Assembly (NCBI GenBank): GCA_036307825.1
Contig: JAXJWW010000102.1
Location: 1 to 51,473 of the forward strand
Direction of reading: 5' to 3'
DNA: 51,473 nt
Origin: RGIG9060 sp036307825
Lineage (GTDB): Bacteria; Spirochaetota; Spirochaetia; Treponematales; Treponemataceae
In this document: positions 8,497-16,144 of the stretch, piece after piece
Position numbering within the stretch: position 1 is the stretch's first letter
Layout of the letters: each line of letters starts with the position of its first letter
The notes under the pieces: generated by a model
What the model was told of the DNA's origin: nothing
Databases searched by the model: none
The model's input: only the letters and a program-made list of their open reading frames with translations
Made by a program: the position numbers and the translations under genes

Positions 8497-9315
8497 TTAA
8501 TTTACTTCAGCCAAGTCTGAAAGGTAATAATCGAGAGTTTCATCTATTTCCTTTTTTGTTATTCCATTTTCTAATGCTAGTTTTTCATATTTACTAGCAT
8601 TTTCAGAATCTCCAAAATAATTATAAATTATCACAAGAAGTTTCATGGATTGTACACATTTTTCATTTATAGATAATGACTGTTTTGCATTTTTTATTGC
8701 GTTTTCATAGTCTGCAGCATAAAAATATGAATAAGCTAAATTATTGTACGCAAAATAATTAGATGGATTAAGTAAGATTCCCATTTTACAAGTTTCTATT
8801 GCTTTATCAAAATCTGATAAATCCTGATATTGAATAGATAAGTTAGAATAAACGCGACTATCACCTAATCCTTGCTGAATCATAGTTTCATAAATTTTTA
8901 TTGATTCAGAATAATTTTCCATATCAGTATTATTGAGTGCTAAGAATAAATTTACACAATAAAGTTCATTAGTTGTTTCACATTTATTTTTTAACTCTTC
9001 CAAAATAGATATTGATTTAGTAAATTTGCTTTCATTATACAACGATATACTTTTGAGAAGTTTATTATACAGTTTTTTATTTTTGGAAAAAGAATCTTTA
9101 ATTATATCAGCATAATTTTTTTCATAAAAATATTGAGATTTTCTACCACTAAAAATAGCAAACAAAAAAATGATAATAAATTTAACAGTATGTCTATTTT
9201 CAAGTAAGAAAGTTTCATTTTCATTAAAAAAAACATTGTAGACAAGTACAAAAACAGAAAAAACTAAACATATTACATAAAAAATTAATAATATTTTTCT
9301 AAACATTTTATTCAT
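8497..9315 (-). CDS. Membrane-anchored TPR-repeat protein
   Basis: 272 residues. Two hydrophobic N-terminal segments (~6-28 and ~46-56) precede a helical repeat region from ~85 to 265 with TPR signatures such as YSNLSIQYQDLSDFDKAIE and YNNLAYSYFYAADYENAI. TPR arrays mediate protein-protein contacts; the partner is unknown. It follows the 74-residue membrane protein gene by 12 nt, and the two form one module lying between peptidase-end copies A and B. The final codons (AEVN, stop) resemble the last codons of copy B (QEVN, stop), which may mark a recombination point. Confidence 0.75.
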   Translation of the reverse strand: MNKMFRKILLIFYVICLVFSVFVLVYNVFFNENETFLLENRHTVKFIIIFLFAIFSGRKSQYFYEKNYADIIKDSFSKNKKLYNKLLKSISLYNESKFTKSISILEELKNKCETTNELYCVNLFLALNNTDMENYSESIKIYETMIQQGLGDSRVYSNLSIQYQDLSDFDKAIETCKMGILLNPSNYFAYNNLAYSYFYAADYENAIKNAKQSLSINEKCVQSMKLLVIIYNYFGDSENASKYEKLALENGITKKEIDETLDYYLSDLAEVN

Positions 9316-9327
9316 GTTAACTAAAAT

Positions 9328-9552
9328 CTAAAAAGACATACCATTTATTGCCATAAAAATTAAAACAGTTCCTACAGTTAATGGAACAATAACATAAAAA
9401 AGAAAATGAATTATATTTCCTGCAACTTTACCCCACTGCTCTTTCATAGGCTCTAATTTCTTAAACCATTCAGGTTTTACAAATCGACACACACAAGAAA
9501 AAATACCATAGCCCAAAGCAAAAATTCCTAACACTAAAGTATAATAATTCAC
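9328..9552 (-). CDS. Small two-helix membrane protein
   Basis: 74 residues with hydrophobic helices at ~3-24 and ~48-70 and a short basic/acidic loop containing KPEWFKKLEPMKEQWG. GGGAG ribosome-binding site about 9 nt before the ATG. I do not recognise a named family; similar small integral membrane proteins are found in gut anaerobes. It is the first gene of the two-gene module with the TPR protein. Confidence 0.6.
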   Translation of the reverse strand: MNYYTLVLGIFALGYGIFSCVCRFVKPEWFKKLEPMKEQWGKVAGNIIHFLFYVIVPLTVGTVLIFMAINGMSF

Positions 9553-9642
9553 ATTATTCTCCCATAAAATTTTTGTTAAAAGTCAAAAATATTCTACAAT
9601 ACATAAATCAAATATTCAATTCAAAATCCCATTTAAAAAAAA

Positions 9643-9866
9643 TTAATTTACTTCTTGTAATAATTTATTAAACAAAATTACTTCGGGACGATATTCAAAA
9701 TGCATATTGTCCCAGATTATCCATTTTCCGCCCCAAATAAAACCATGTCTTTCAAAAATCTCGATTACTTTTTGTGGAGGCATCCAACGACGGTCTAAAT
9801 CTAAAAGCATCCAGTTTTGTGGGTCAATGTCGCGACGCCAAGCCCAGTAAAGATTTTTTTGTTGCC
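9643..9866 (-). pseudogene. Truncated copy B of the M15 peptidase 3' end
   Basis: About 224 bp matching the last ~72 codons of the peptidase gene at 11671 (about 13 differences in ~200 bp by eye). The copy starts at the QQKNLYWAW codons, the same place within a few bases as copy A, and runs in frame to its own stop after KLLQEVN. It sits 14 nt downstream of the barrel gene's stop at 9881. No start codon or ribosome-binding site precedes it, and two of the three metal ligands are missing. Confidence 0.85.
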
Positions 9867-9880
9867 TTGATTCTAATTTC

Positions 9881-11650
9881 TTAGAAAAGTTGGCAAGTAC
9901 AAGATAGTTTTAATTCTACACCTTGTTGAAAATTTCCTTCTGTGTGTTTGTTATTGAAAACGAAAGAGTAAGTTCCTTGTGCAGCAACTTTAAAAAATGA
10001 TGAAAAATAATATTCGCCAGAAATTGAAATATCATTTCTATATTGAATTGTTCCAGATAGCCATTTTTGTCTTGCGATTTCAATTCCGTCTTCTGCAGAA
10101 ATAAGTCCAAGTAAATGTGCAACTAAAGGATAGTAAGATGGATATTCAGTATCATCATCGGAATCAACTTTTGATTTTGCAGTTTGTAAAATTGTATCGG
10201 TATTTATTTCACCTTTTAGTGTAAGAAGATAACCTAAGTTTACAGACCAATTTTGAGTTTTATTATATCCTACATTAAAATTAAATGCAAAAGTATCTGG
10301 ACCAAATGGTGTTCCAATCCAAGTGATTACATCCTTTTCTCTTTTAAAATCTTCTCTAATTTTTACCATTGACCAATCAGGACTTTGTTTAATATACAAA
10401 AATGGACATGCATATAAAAATTCAGAGTTGATATTAAAGAATCCTAAATCTTTTGAAGGAATAGAATATTCAAATCCTCCTTGCCAAGAATATCCATCTG
10501 GTAAAAGTTTTCCGTAAGTTGATGTTAATTCGCTAGGAGTTTGTAATTCTGTATTTGCCCATAAAGCATAAATTCTAAGATTTTTTATTGGATAGTAATC
10601 CATAGAAACGCCAAGATAAGATGAGTAGTGACTTGCCAAATTATATTTTGTAGATGTTCCTTCTGGAAAATCTTGAAATGAACAATAAAATGAATGTAAG
10701 AACATTGCAGGATTTAAATATCTTAATTCAATTGGACCATTTCGTAATCCACCTTCAGTTATACTGAATTTTAAATTTTGAAATAATTTAAAATTAAAAT
10801 TGTGTAAGTATAAAAATTTTTCTTTTTCAACTTGAGTAAAAACTAAATTGTATTTAAAGTTTGGTGAATATGCATTTAGAACAGAGTAAGCATCAGTTTC
10901 AAAAGTAGAATTATAAATTACAGAACCAAGTTTTGTTTTTCCGATTGTAAAGCCTTCTTTTCCGACAGTAGCAGAAAGTCCCCATTTATCAAAATAAACG
11001 CCTGTGTTTCCGTAAGCGTAACGAGGATATTCAAATTCTAGTTGCTCGTAATTAATAGGAATGTTTGTAAAAGAATCTGTAAATTTTGAAGTTTCATAAT
11101 TTTTACCAAAAGTTAAATCAAATTCTAAAGCAAAATTATTTGCAATCCCAAAAATCAAAGGAAGATTAAATGGCCAGTCCTTGTAATAATAAGTTACTGT
11201 TGAATCAAATTCTTTATTTGTTCTTGCATAAAGTTCTGGAGTGAGTTTTAAATCTGCAGATACGCGAGTAAATTTTTCTTCAGTTTCTAAATTTGTTTTT
11301 TCTGTAGTTTCAATGTTACGTATTTTATTTATGATATCGATAAATTTTTCTTTCTTTAAATAATTAGTTGTATACAAGAAATTATAAACATCATCATATA
11401 AAACTTTTCCGCTTTCAGATAATTTTTCATAATCTAATTGGCTAAGATTAAATTTTAATTCACCAACAGAAATTGGTGGATTGTCCAAAAATAAAACTTC
11501 TTTTGAATCATAACTTAATGTGTACATTGCATCATATACCCAATGATTAGCCTTTATCAGTTGACTATCATTTGTAATTTGAGCATACATAAATGTAACA
11601 AAAAAAATAAATAGAAGTGAAAAAAAGTTCTTCTTAGTTTTTGTTTTCAT
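9881..11650 (-). CDS. Predicted outer-membrane beta-barrel protein, Wzi-like
   Basis: 589 residues with a cleavable signal peptide (hydrophobic 9-22, then MYAQ). An N-terminal helical part (~30-125) is followed by a long region of alternating aromatic/polar strands ending in an aromatic Phe, as expected for an outer-membrane barrel. The segment GPIELRYLNPAMFLHS resembles the conserved part of Wzi-type capsule-assembly proteins; this is a weak, motif-level likeness. AGGAG ribosome-binding site before the ATG. The gene lies between copy B and the full peptidase gene, and starts 20 nt after that gene's stop. Confidence 0.65.
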   Translation of the reverse strand: MKTKTKKNFFSLLFIFFVTFMYAQITNDSQLIKANHWVYDAMYTLSYDSKEVLFLDNPPISVGELKFNLSQLDYEKLSESGKVLYDDVYNFLYTTNYLKKEKFIDIINKIRNIETTEKTNLETEEKFTRVSADLKLTPELYARTNKEFDSTVTYYYKDWPFNLPLIFGIANNFALEFDLTFGKNYETSKFTDSFTNIPINYEQLEFEYPRYAYGNTGVYFDKWGLSATVGKEGFTIGKTKLGSVIYNSTFETDAYSVLNAYSPNFKYNLVFTQVEKEKFLYLHNFNFKLFQNLKFSITEGGLRNGPIELRYLNPAMFLHSFYCSFQDFPEGTSTKYNLASHYSSYLGVSMDYYPIKNLRIYALWANTELQTPSELTSTYGKLLPDGYSWQGGFEYSIPSKDLGFFNINSEFLYACPFLYIKQSPDWSMVKIREDFKREKDVITWIGTPFGPDTFAFNFNVGYNKTQNWSVNLGYLLTLKGEINTDTILQTAKSKVDSDDDTEYPSYYPLVAHLLGLISAEDGIEIARQKWLSGTIQYRNDISISGEYYFSSFFKVAAQGTYSFVFNNKHTEGNFQQGVELKLSCTCQLF

Positions 11651-11670
11651 AATAAAAATCTCCTAAAAAA

Positions 11671-12582
11671 TTATTTTATGTCTTGTAATAATTTATTAAA
11701 CAAAATTACTTCGGGACGATACTCAAAATGCATGTTGTCCCAAATAATCCATTTTCCGCCCCAGATAAAACCATGACTTTCAAAAATCTCGATTACTTTT
11801 TGTGGAGGCATCCAACGACGGTCCAAATCTAAAAGCATCCAATTTTGTGGATCAATATCACGACGCCACGCCCAATAAAGATTTTTTTGTTGCCAACCTT
11901 TTGGTAAAACATCGAGTGCTAATCCCATGCTATGAACAGAACGATTCCCTGAATCACTAATCACTCGCCATGAATAAGAATCAGCACTATCTAATTTTTC
12001 TAAAAATGAATTTACTTCGATATTAGTTTTTGCCTGTGCAAAAATATCTTTTTGAACATCATCTAATTTTTTATGAATTGCTTCATGGGGATTAGTTTTT
12101 CGATTTAGAAAAATAAATTGTTTTATATGTTGTTCTGTTGTTGTTCTATTTTCAATATCGTAAATTAAATCGTATAAAAATTGAGGAGTTCCTTTTCCTG
12201 ATGTGCGATTTTTTGGATTAGAAAAATTTTTTATCCGTTCAATATCTTCTTGTGTAAAGTCTTTAGGATTTGGAACTTCTTTTGGATAATGATATAAGAG
12301 TGAAGAATAAGAATCTTTGTTTTCAAGTTCTTCAAGTGGTAAAAATTTTGCATTAGCCCAATAAAGAGTTTGCTTTTTTTCGTTTACAGAAATTTCGATT
12401 TTCCAATCATTTACATTTTTATCAAAAGATTTTTTGAATTTAACTTGAGGATAAGAAACTTCAAAAAGATTTAAAAGTTCAATATTATGATTTATTTGAT
12501 TTGTTGAATTTTGCAAAACTTCAGAAAAAAAATTAAAGTTAAAAAAAATTAAAATAAGTGAAACAAGAAATATTTTTTTCAT
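11671..12582 (-). CDS. M15-family (D-Ala-D-Ala carboxypeptidase-like) secreted peptidase
   Basis: 303 residues from the ATG at 12582, preferred because it gives a normal signal peptide (MKKIFLVSLILIFFNFNFF) and lies 1 nt after the trmN6 stop. The C-terminal half holds the M15 zinc site: SVHSMGLALD (His217 and Asp224) and WDNMHFEYRPE (His285). Family members cleave D-amino-acid peptide bonds in peptidoglycan, so a periplasmic cell-wall role is likely. Co-transcribed with trmN6. Its 3' 72 codons are present twice more downstream as truncated copies A and B. Confidence 0.8.
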   Translation of the reverse strand: MKKIFLVSLILIFFNFNFFSEVLQNSTNQINHNIELLNLFEVSYPQVKFKKSFDKNVNDWKIEISVNEKKQTLYWANAKFLPLEELENKDSYSSLLYHYPKEVPNPKDFTQEDIERIKNFSNPKNRTSGKGTPQFLYDLIYDIENRTTTEQHIKQFIFLNRKTNPHEAIHKKLDDVQKDIFAQAKTNIEVNSFLEKLDSADSYSWRVISDSGNRSVHSMGLALDVLPKGWQQKNLYWAWRRDIDPQNWMLLDLDRRWMPPQKVIEIFESHGFIWGGKWIIWDNMHFEYRPEVILFNKLLQDIK

Positions 12583-12583
12583 G

Positions 12584-13318
12584 TCAAACATCCTGTAAAG
12601 CAAAACTAGAATAAATTTGATTTATAGCTTCTGTGTAAATGCCAGGTTTTTCGTAAACAATTAAATTGTCGTAAAATTTTAATCGAGGATTTGCATTTTT
12701 TCTTGCTTCAATTAAAACAAGATTTGGTTCTTTTGATAAAAAAGGTGAAATCAACTGAATTGCTTTTGGTTCAATTTTATGATTTATCAAAGAACTAAAA
12801 ATTTCTGGCAACCGAAATGGACGATGAATCATAAAAAATTTTCCGCAAGGTTTTAGCAAAAAATCCACAGCAGAAATTATATCTTCTAAATTACACAAAA
12901 CTTCATGTCGAGCAATTGACTTTGCGTCAGATGGATTTTGTTTTCCATGTTCGTTTATCATGTAAGGTGGATTTGTAACAACAATATCAAAACTGTGCTT
13001 TGTAAAATTCTCGCTAACAGATTTTATATCACCTTGAACAATTTGAATTTTATCTTCAAGTTGATTTAACTCAACACTTCTTTTTGCAAGTTCTACATTT
13101 TCTTCTTGTATTTCAAGTCCTGTGATTTCTTTAGCATTTGACTTTGCCAACATCAAAGGAATAATTCCGTTGCCTGTTCCTAAATCAATTACCTTTTCAT
13201 CTTTTCTTATTTTATCAAATGCAAAATGGCTTAAAAGAATTGCGTCAATTCCAAATTTAAATTTTTCAGAGTCTTGAATAATTTTGTATCCATTTTTTAG
13301 TGTGTCGATAATTTGCAT
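12584..13318 (-). CDS. trmN6: tRNA1(Val) (adenine-37 N6)-methyltransferase TrmN6-like
   Basis: 244 residues. SAM motif I VIDLGTGNGIIPLML lies at ~43-57, the N6-adenine motif NPPY at 116-119, and the family-typical PPYMINEHGKQNPSDAKSIA follows. TrmN6 (YfiC) methylates A37 of tRNA-Val1. There is no ribosome-binding site; instead a TATAAT box lies 8 nt before the ATG, suggesting a leaderless mRNA. The M15 peptidase gene follows after 1 nt. Confidence 0.8.
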   Translation of the reverse strand: MQIIDTLKNGYKIIQDSEKFKFGIDAILLSHFAFDKIRKDEKVIDLGTGNGIIPLMLAKSNAKEITGLEIQEENVELAKRSVELNQLEDKIQIVQGDIKSVSENFTKHSFDIVVTNPPYMINEHGKQNPSDAKSIARHEVLCNLEDIISAVDFLLKPCGKFFMIHRPFRLPEIFSSLINHKIEPKAIQLISPFLSKEPNLVLIEARKNANPRLKFYDNLIVYEKPGIYTEAINQIYSSFALQDV

Positions 13319-13326
13319 TTAATTTG

Positions 13327-13355
13327 ATTATAAAAAAAAATTAAATTTTTGTCAG
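13327..13355 (-). promoter_or_regulatory. Promoter of trmN6
   Basis: On the minus strand: -35 CTGACA (13350-13355), 17-bp spacer, -10 TATAAT (13327-13332), then 8 nt to the ATG at 13318. Transcription would begin at or next to the start codon. Confidence 0.7.
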
Positions 13356-13365
13356 TAAGAGATTT

Positions 13366-13791
13366 TTATAAAAGCTTTTCAACTTTTTTAAGCACATCTA
13401 CATCCGCAGGAAGCCAATCCACAGAATAAAGATTTTTTTTATCAAGCCATTTTGCGTTTTGATGTTCTAATAAAGTGATTTCTTGATTTTCAGAAAGTTC
13501 ACATTCAAAACATTTCATTGAAAGATGAAAATTTGGATAGTCATATTCAATTGTGTGAACAAAATTTTTTACAAGGATTTTTGCGTTAAGTTCTTCCTGA
13601 ATTTCTCGAACAAGAGCATTTTCAGGTTTTTCGCCAGCTTCGATTTTTCCGCCAGGAAATTCCCAGCCACCTTTGAACTTTCCGTAACCTCGTTGAGTTG
13701 CAAGAATTTGTTTTTGGGAAGAGTTTTCTGGTGCAACACGAAAGATGAGAGCTGCTACTACATGGATGGTTTTGGGTGGGAGGTTATTCAT
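13366..13791 (-). CDS. Nudix hydrolase, MutT-like
   Basis: 141 residues with a full nudix box at ~47-69 (GGKIEAGEKPENALVREIQE then ELNA), preceded by GYGKFKGGWEFP. This arrangement is typical of MutT / (deoxy)nucleoside triphosphate pyrophosphohydrolases that cleanse oxidised nucleotides, with Mg2+ held by the REIQEE glutamates. The exact substrate is not determined. It lies 47 nt upstream of the trmN6 promoter on the same strand. Confidence 0.8.
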   Translation of the reverse strand: MNNLPPKTIHVVAALIFRVAPENSSQKQILATQRGYGKFKGGWEFPGGKIEAGEKPENALVREIQEELNAKILVKNFVHTIEYDYPNFHLSMKCFECELSENQEITLLEHQNAKWLDKKNLYSVDWLPADVDVLKKVEKLL

Positions 13792-13796
13792 TGTTT

Positions 13797-13955
13797 TTAT
13801 CCTTCACAGTAATTATAAAGATTTTGAGGAACAGGTGGTTCAATATCAAATTTGATATTTACAACAGATTCCCCAGATTTCATTTGAGTCTCTAAATAAG
13901 AATTATAATTCATTTTGCCAAGATAGTAAAAGTCTGTTCCTTTTGCATTATTTTT
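13797..13955 (-). pseudogene. Remnant of a DUF3427-type helicase C-terminus
   Basis: The minus strand encodes about 52 in-frame residues including KGTDFYYLGKM, VVNIKFDIEPPVPQNLY and a stop, with an in-frame stop just upstream. The stretch resembles the extreme C-terminus of DUF3427-containing superfamily-2 helicases found in restriction-like defence loci; I recognise it only at motif level. No start or body of the gene remains, so it is a fragment, probably what is left of a gene displaced when the restriction-modification genes arrived. Confidence 0.5.
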
Positions 13956-14021
13956 TTATATAAAAAGCACTACGCGGATATAATTTTGTGGAAAAAAATG
14001 AAAAAAAATGATAACATAAAA

Positions 14022-14043
14022 TTGTATAAAAAAGACTATACAA
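14022..14043 (+). promoter_or_regulatory. Inverted repeat in the restriction-modification promoter region
   Basis: TTGTATA (14022-14028) and TATACAA (14037-14043) form a perfect 7-bp inverted repeat 42 nt before the start of the restriction gene. It looks like an operator. The right half includes ACTATACAAA, which is also present just before dinD at 16134. Confidence 0.4.
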
Positions 14044-14085
14044 AAATAAAGATATAAAATATAATAAAATATAGGAGTGTTTTTT

Positions 14086-14958
14086 ATGAATATAATCAAT
14101 GCAATTTGTAATCTTGTAAAAAATCCGCAATATAGATTAAAACAATATTCACTAAGCAGAAATCGTGCAAACAGTATGGGTGAATCTTTAGAAGAATACA
14201 TAAAAGACTTATTTGCAGGTGTCCTCAATGATACAACCGATGAAATGAGAGATGCAATTATTCAAAATACTTTTAGTTATACAGGAAATCAAAATAATCC
14301 ACCTGATGCAATGCTTTGGGGAGGAGATGTTATAGAGATAAAAAAAATTGAAAGTAAAAATGCAGCACTTGCATTAAACTCAAGTTATCCAAAACATAAG
14401 CTTTATTCAGATAGTACAATGATTTCAACCGCTTGTAGAGAAGCTGAAAATTGGACAGAGAAAGATATTATATATTCTGTTGGTGTTTTAGATAAGAAAA
14501 CTGAGCAATTAACATCTTTGGCATTTGTATATGGAGAAGATTATTGTGCTTCTAAAGAGATATATGAAAGAATAAAATCTACAATTAAGGAAGGTGTTGA
14601 AAGTATTTCTGATATTGAATTTACTGAAACTAAAGAACTTGGTCATGTTAATAGAGTTGATCCTTTAGGAATAACATATTTGCGTGTTCGTGGAATGTGG
14701 GGAATTGAAAATCCATTCAAAACTTTTGAAAAACACTACAAAAGGGATGATTCAAATGATTTTAATTTCATGTGTATAATAAATAATGACAAATATTTTT
14801 CTTTTGATAATATATATGAATTAGAAAATTTAGTTTTAGAAAATGAAAACTTAAAAATAAAAGATATACAAATAAATAATCCTGATAATCCTAGCCGATT
14901 AAGATCTGCAAAATTGATTACATTTTCGATAAGAGGAAATAGAAATGAAAGTAATTAG
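14086..14958 (+). CDS. NgoPII-family type II restriction endonuclease (GGCC)
   Basis: 290 residues from the ATG at 14086, chosen over a GTG at 14077 because AGGAG (14073-14077) is correctly placed for it. The sequence matches the NgoPII family along its length: MNIINAICNLVKNP, SLEEYIKDLFAG, NNPPDAMLWGGDVIEIKKIE (catalytic PD...EIK), ALALNSSYPKHKL, ACREAENWTEKD and YLRVRGMWGIENPF. NgoPII cuts GGCC. The 3' end overlaps the methyltransferase gene by 14 nt in another frame. Confidence 0.9.
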   Translation: MNIINAICNLVKNPQYRLKQYSLSRNRANSMGESLEEYIKDLFAGVLNDTTDEMRDAIIQNTFSYTGNQNNPPDAMLWGGDVIEIKKIESKNAALALNSSYPKHKLYSDSTMISTACREAENWTEKDIIYSVGVLDKKTEQLTSLAFVYGEDYCASKEIYERIKSTIKEGVESISDIEFTETKELGHVNRVDPLGITYLRVRGMWGIENPFKTFEKHYKRDDSNDFNFMCIINNDKYFSFDNIYELENLVLENENLKIKDIQINNPDNPSRLRSAKLITFSIRGNRNESN

Positions 14959-15943
14959 TTTATTTTCTGGGGCAGGTGGATTAGATTTAGGATTTGAAAG
15001 ATCTGGTTTTGAAATTGCAATGGCAAATGAATATGACAAAACTATTTGGGCTACATATGAAAGAAATCACAAAGCACCCTTGATTAAGGGCGATATTAGA
15101 AATATAAAAGAATCTGACTTTCCTTCTGATATTGATGGTATTATTGGAGGACCTCCTTGCCAAAGTTGGAGTGAAGCAGGGGCTTTACGAGGAATAAATG
15201 ATTCTCGGGGACAATTATTTTTTGATTATATTCGAATTTTAAAAAATAAAAAACCTAAATTTTTTTTAGCAGAAAATGTATCAGGAATGTTAGCAGATAG
15301 ACATTCAGATGCAGTTCATAATATTTTAAATATGTTTAAAGAATCAGGATATGATGTTTCTCTTACATTGGTAAATGCCTCTGATTATGGAGTTCCTCAA
15401 GATAGAAAGCGAGTTTTTTATATTGGATTTAGAAATGATTTAAATATAAAATTTCAATTTCCTACACCAACAACGGCTAGTAATGAAAGTAAGAAAACCT
15501 TAAAAGATGCTATTTGGGATTTATATGGAAAGGAAGTTCCTGCTTTATCAAAAAACAAAACAAATGGAGTATTAGAAATTCTTAATCATGAATATTTTAT
15601 TGGTGCATATTCAACAATTTTTATGAGTAGAAATCGTGTTCGTGCATGGGATGAACCAGCTTTTACAGTTCAAGCAAGTGGTAGGCAATGTCAATTACAT
15701 CCTCAAGCTCCTAAGATGGAAAAAATCGGATTAAATAAGTGTCAATTCGTTGAAGGAAAAGAAAATCTATATAGACGTTTAACTGTTAGAGAATGTGCTA
15801 GAGTTCAAGGTTTCCCTGATGACTTTGAGTTTATTTATAATGATGTTGATGATGGATATAAAATGGTAGGAAACGCAGTGCCTATAGAATTAGCAAGGAT
15901 TGTGGCAAACTCTATCAGAAATCATATAGAAAATATAAATTAG
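14945..15943 (+). CDS. DNA cytosine-5 methyltransferase, M.NgoPII-like (GGCC)
   Basis: 332 residues with the ordered C5-methylase motifs: I (LFSGAGGLDLGFE), IV with catalytic Cys (GGPPCQSWSEAG), VI (FFLAENVSGM), VIII (DRKRVFYIGF), a target-recognition region with VQASGRQCQLHPQAPKMEK, and IX/X (RRLTVRECARVQGFP, GYKMVGNAVP). The recognition region closely follows M.NgoPII as I recall it, so protection of GGCC is expected. Translation is probably coupled to the nuclease gene through the overlap, with GAGG about 7 nt before the ATG. Confidence 0.9.
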   Translation: MKVISLFSGAGGLDLGFERSGFEIAMANEYDKTIWATYERNHKAPLIKGDIRNIKESDFPSDIDGIIGGPPCQSWSEAGALRGINDSRGQLFFDYIRILKNKKPKFFLAENVSGMLADRHSDAVHNILNMFKESGYDVSLTLVNASDYGVPQDRKRVFYIGFRNDLNIKFQFPTPTTASNESKKTLKDAIWDLYGKEVPALSKNKTNGVLEILNHEYFIGAYSTIFMSRNRVRAWDEPAFTVQASGRQCQLHPQAPKMEKIGLNKCQFVEGKENLYRRLTVRECARVQGFPDDFEFIYNDVDDGYKMVGNAVPIELARIVANSIRNHIENIN

Positions 15944-15960
15944 TTTTTTATGCCCAAAAT

Positions 15961-16002
15961 TTAAACCACAACTTTACACTCGTATCACAAAATTTGTGGT
16001 AT
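15961..16002. repeat. 42-bp direct repeat, left copy
   Basis: Matches 17361-17402 with a single C/G difference at 15972; the offset is exactly 1400 bp. Inside it ACCACAA and TTGTGGT make an interrupted inverted repeat. It starts 18 nt after the methyltransferase stop. With its partner it brackets the dinD-XRE pair. Confidence 0.9.
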
Positions 16003-16109
16003 TTTACTTGATATTCGATCCCTTATGAATCATCACGCAAAGTCAAATAAAAAAATAATATCACAAACATTTAACTTGTAAATTTTTATACACAAATTAG
16101 TATATTTTC

Positions 16110-16138
16110 TTGACAAATCAATTACTATACATTACTAT
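16110..16138 (+). promoter_or_regulatory. Promoter of dinD-like gene
   Basis: -35 TTGACA (16110-16115), 17-bp spacer, -10 TACTAT (16133-16138), then 6 nt to the ATG at 16145. There is no ribosome-binding site, so the mRNA is predicted to be leaderless. The 10-mer ATTACTATAC occurs twice in a row (16121-16140) and may be a repressor site. Confidence 0.65.
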
Positions 16139-16144
16139 ACAAAT

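Noticed and set aside
9643..9866. attC sites of an integron at the peptidase-end copies
   Set aside because: The copies are plain coding fragments without the paired R and L boxes or stem-loop form of attC, and no tyrosine recombinase gene is in the window.
13321..13350. Terminator of the nudix gene (AT-rich inverted repeat)
   Set aside because: The stem is only A-T pairs and coincides with the trmN6 promoter, which explains the sequence better.
14077..14085. GTG start of the restriction gene
   Set aside because: It overlaps the AGGAG site that is well placed for the ATG at 14086, where NgoPII homology begins.
13948..14228. Minus-strand open frames over the restriction gene start
   Set aside because: Shadow frames with low-complexity Phe/Tyr/Ile content from AT-rich DNA and no start signals.
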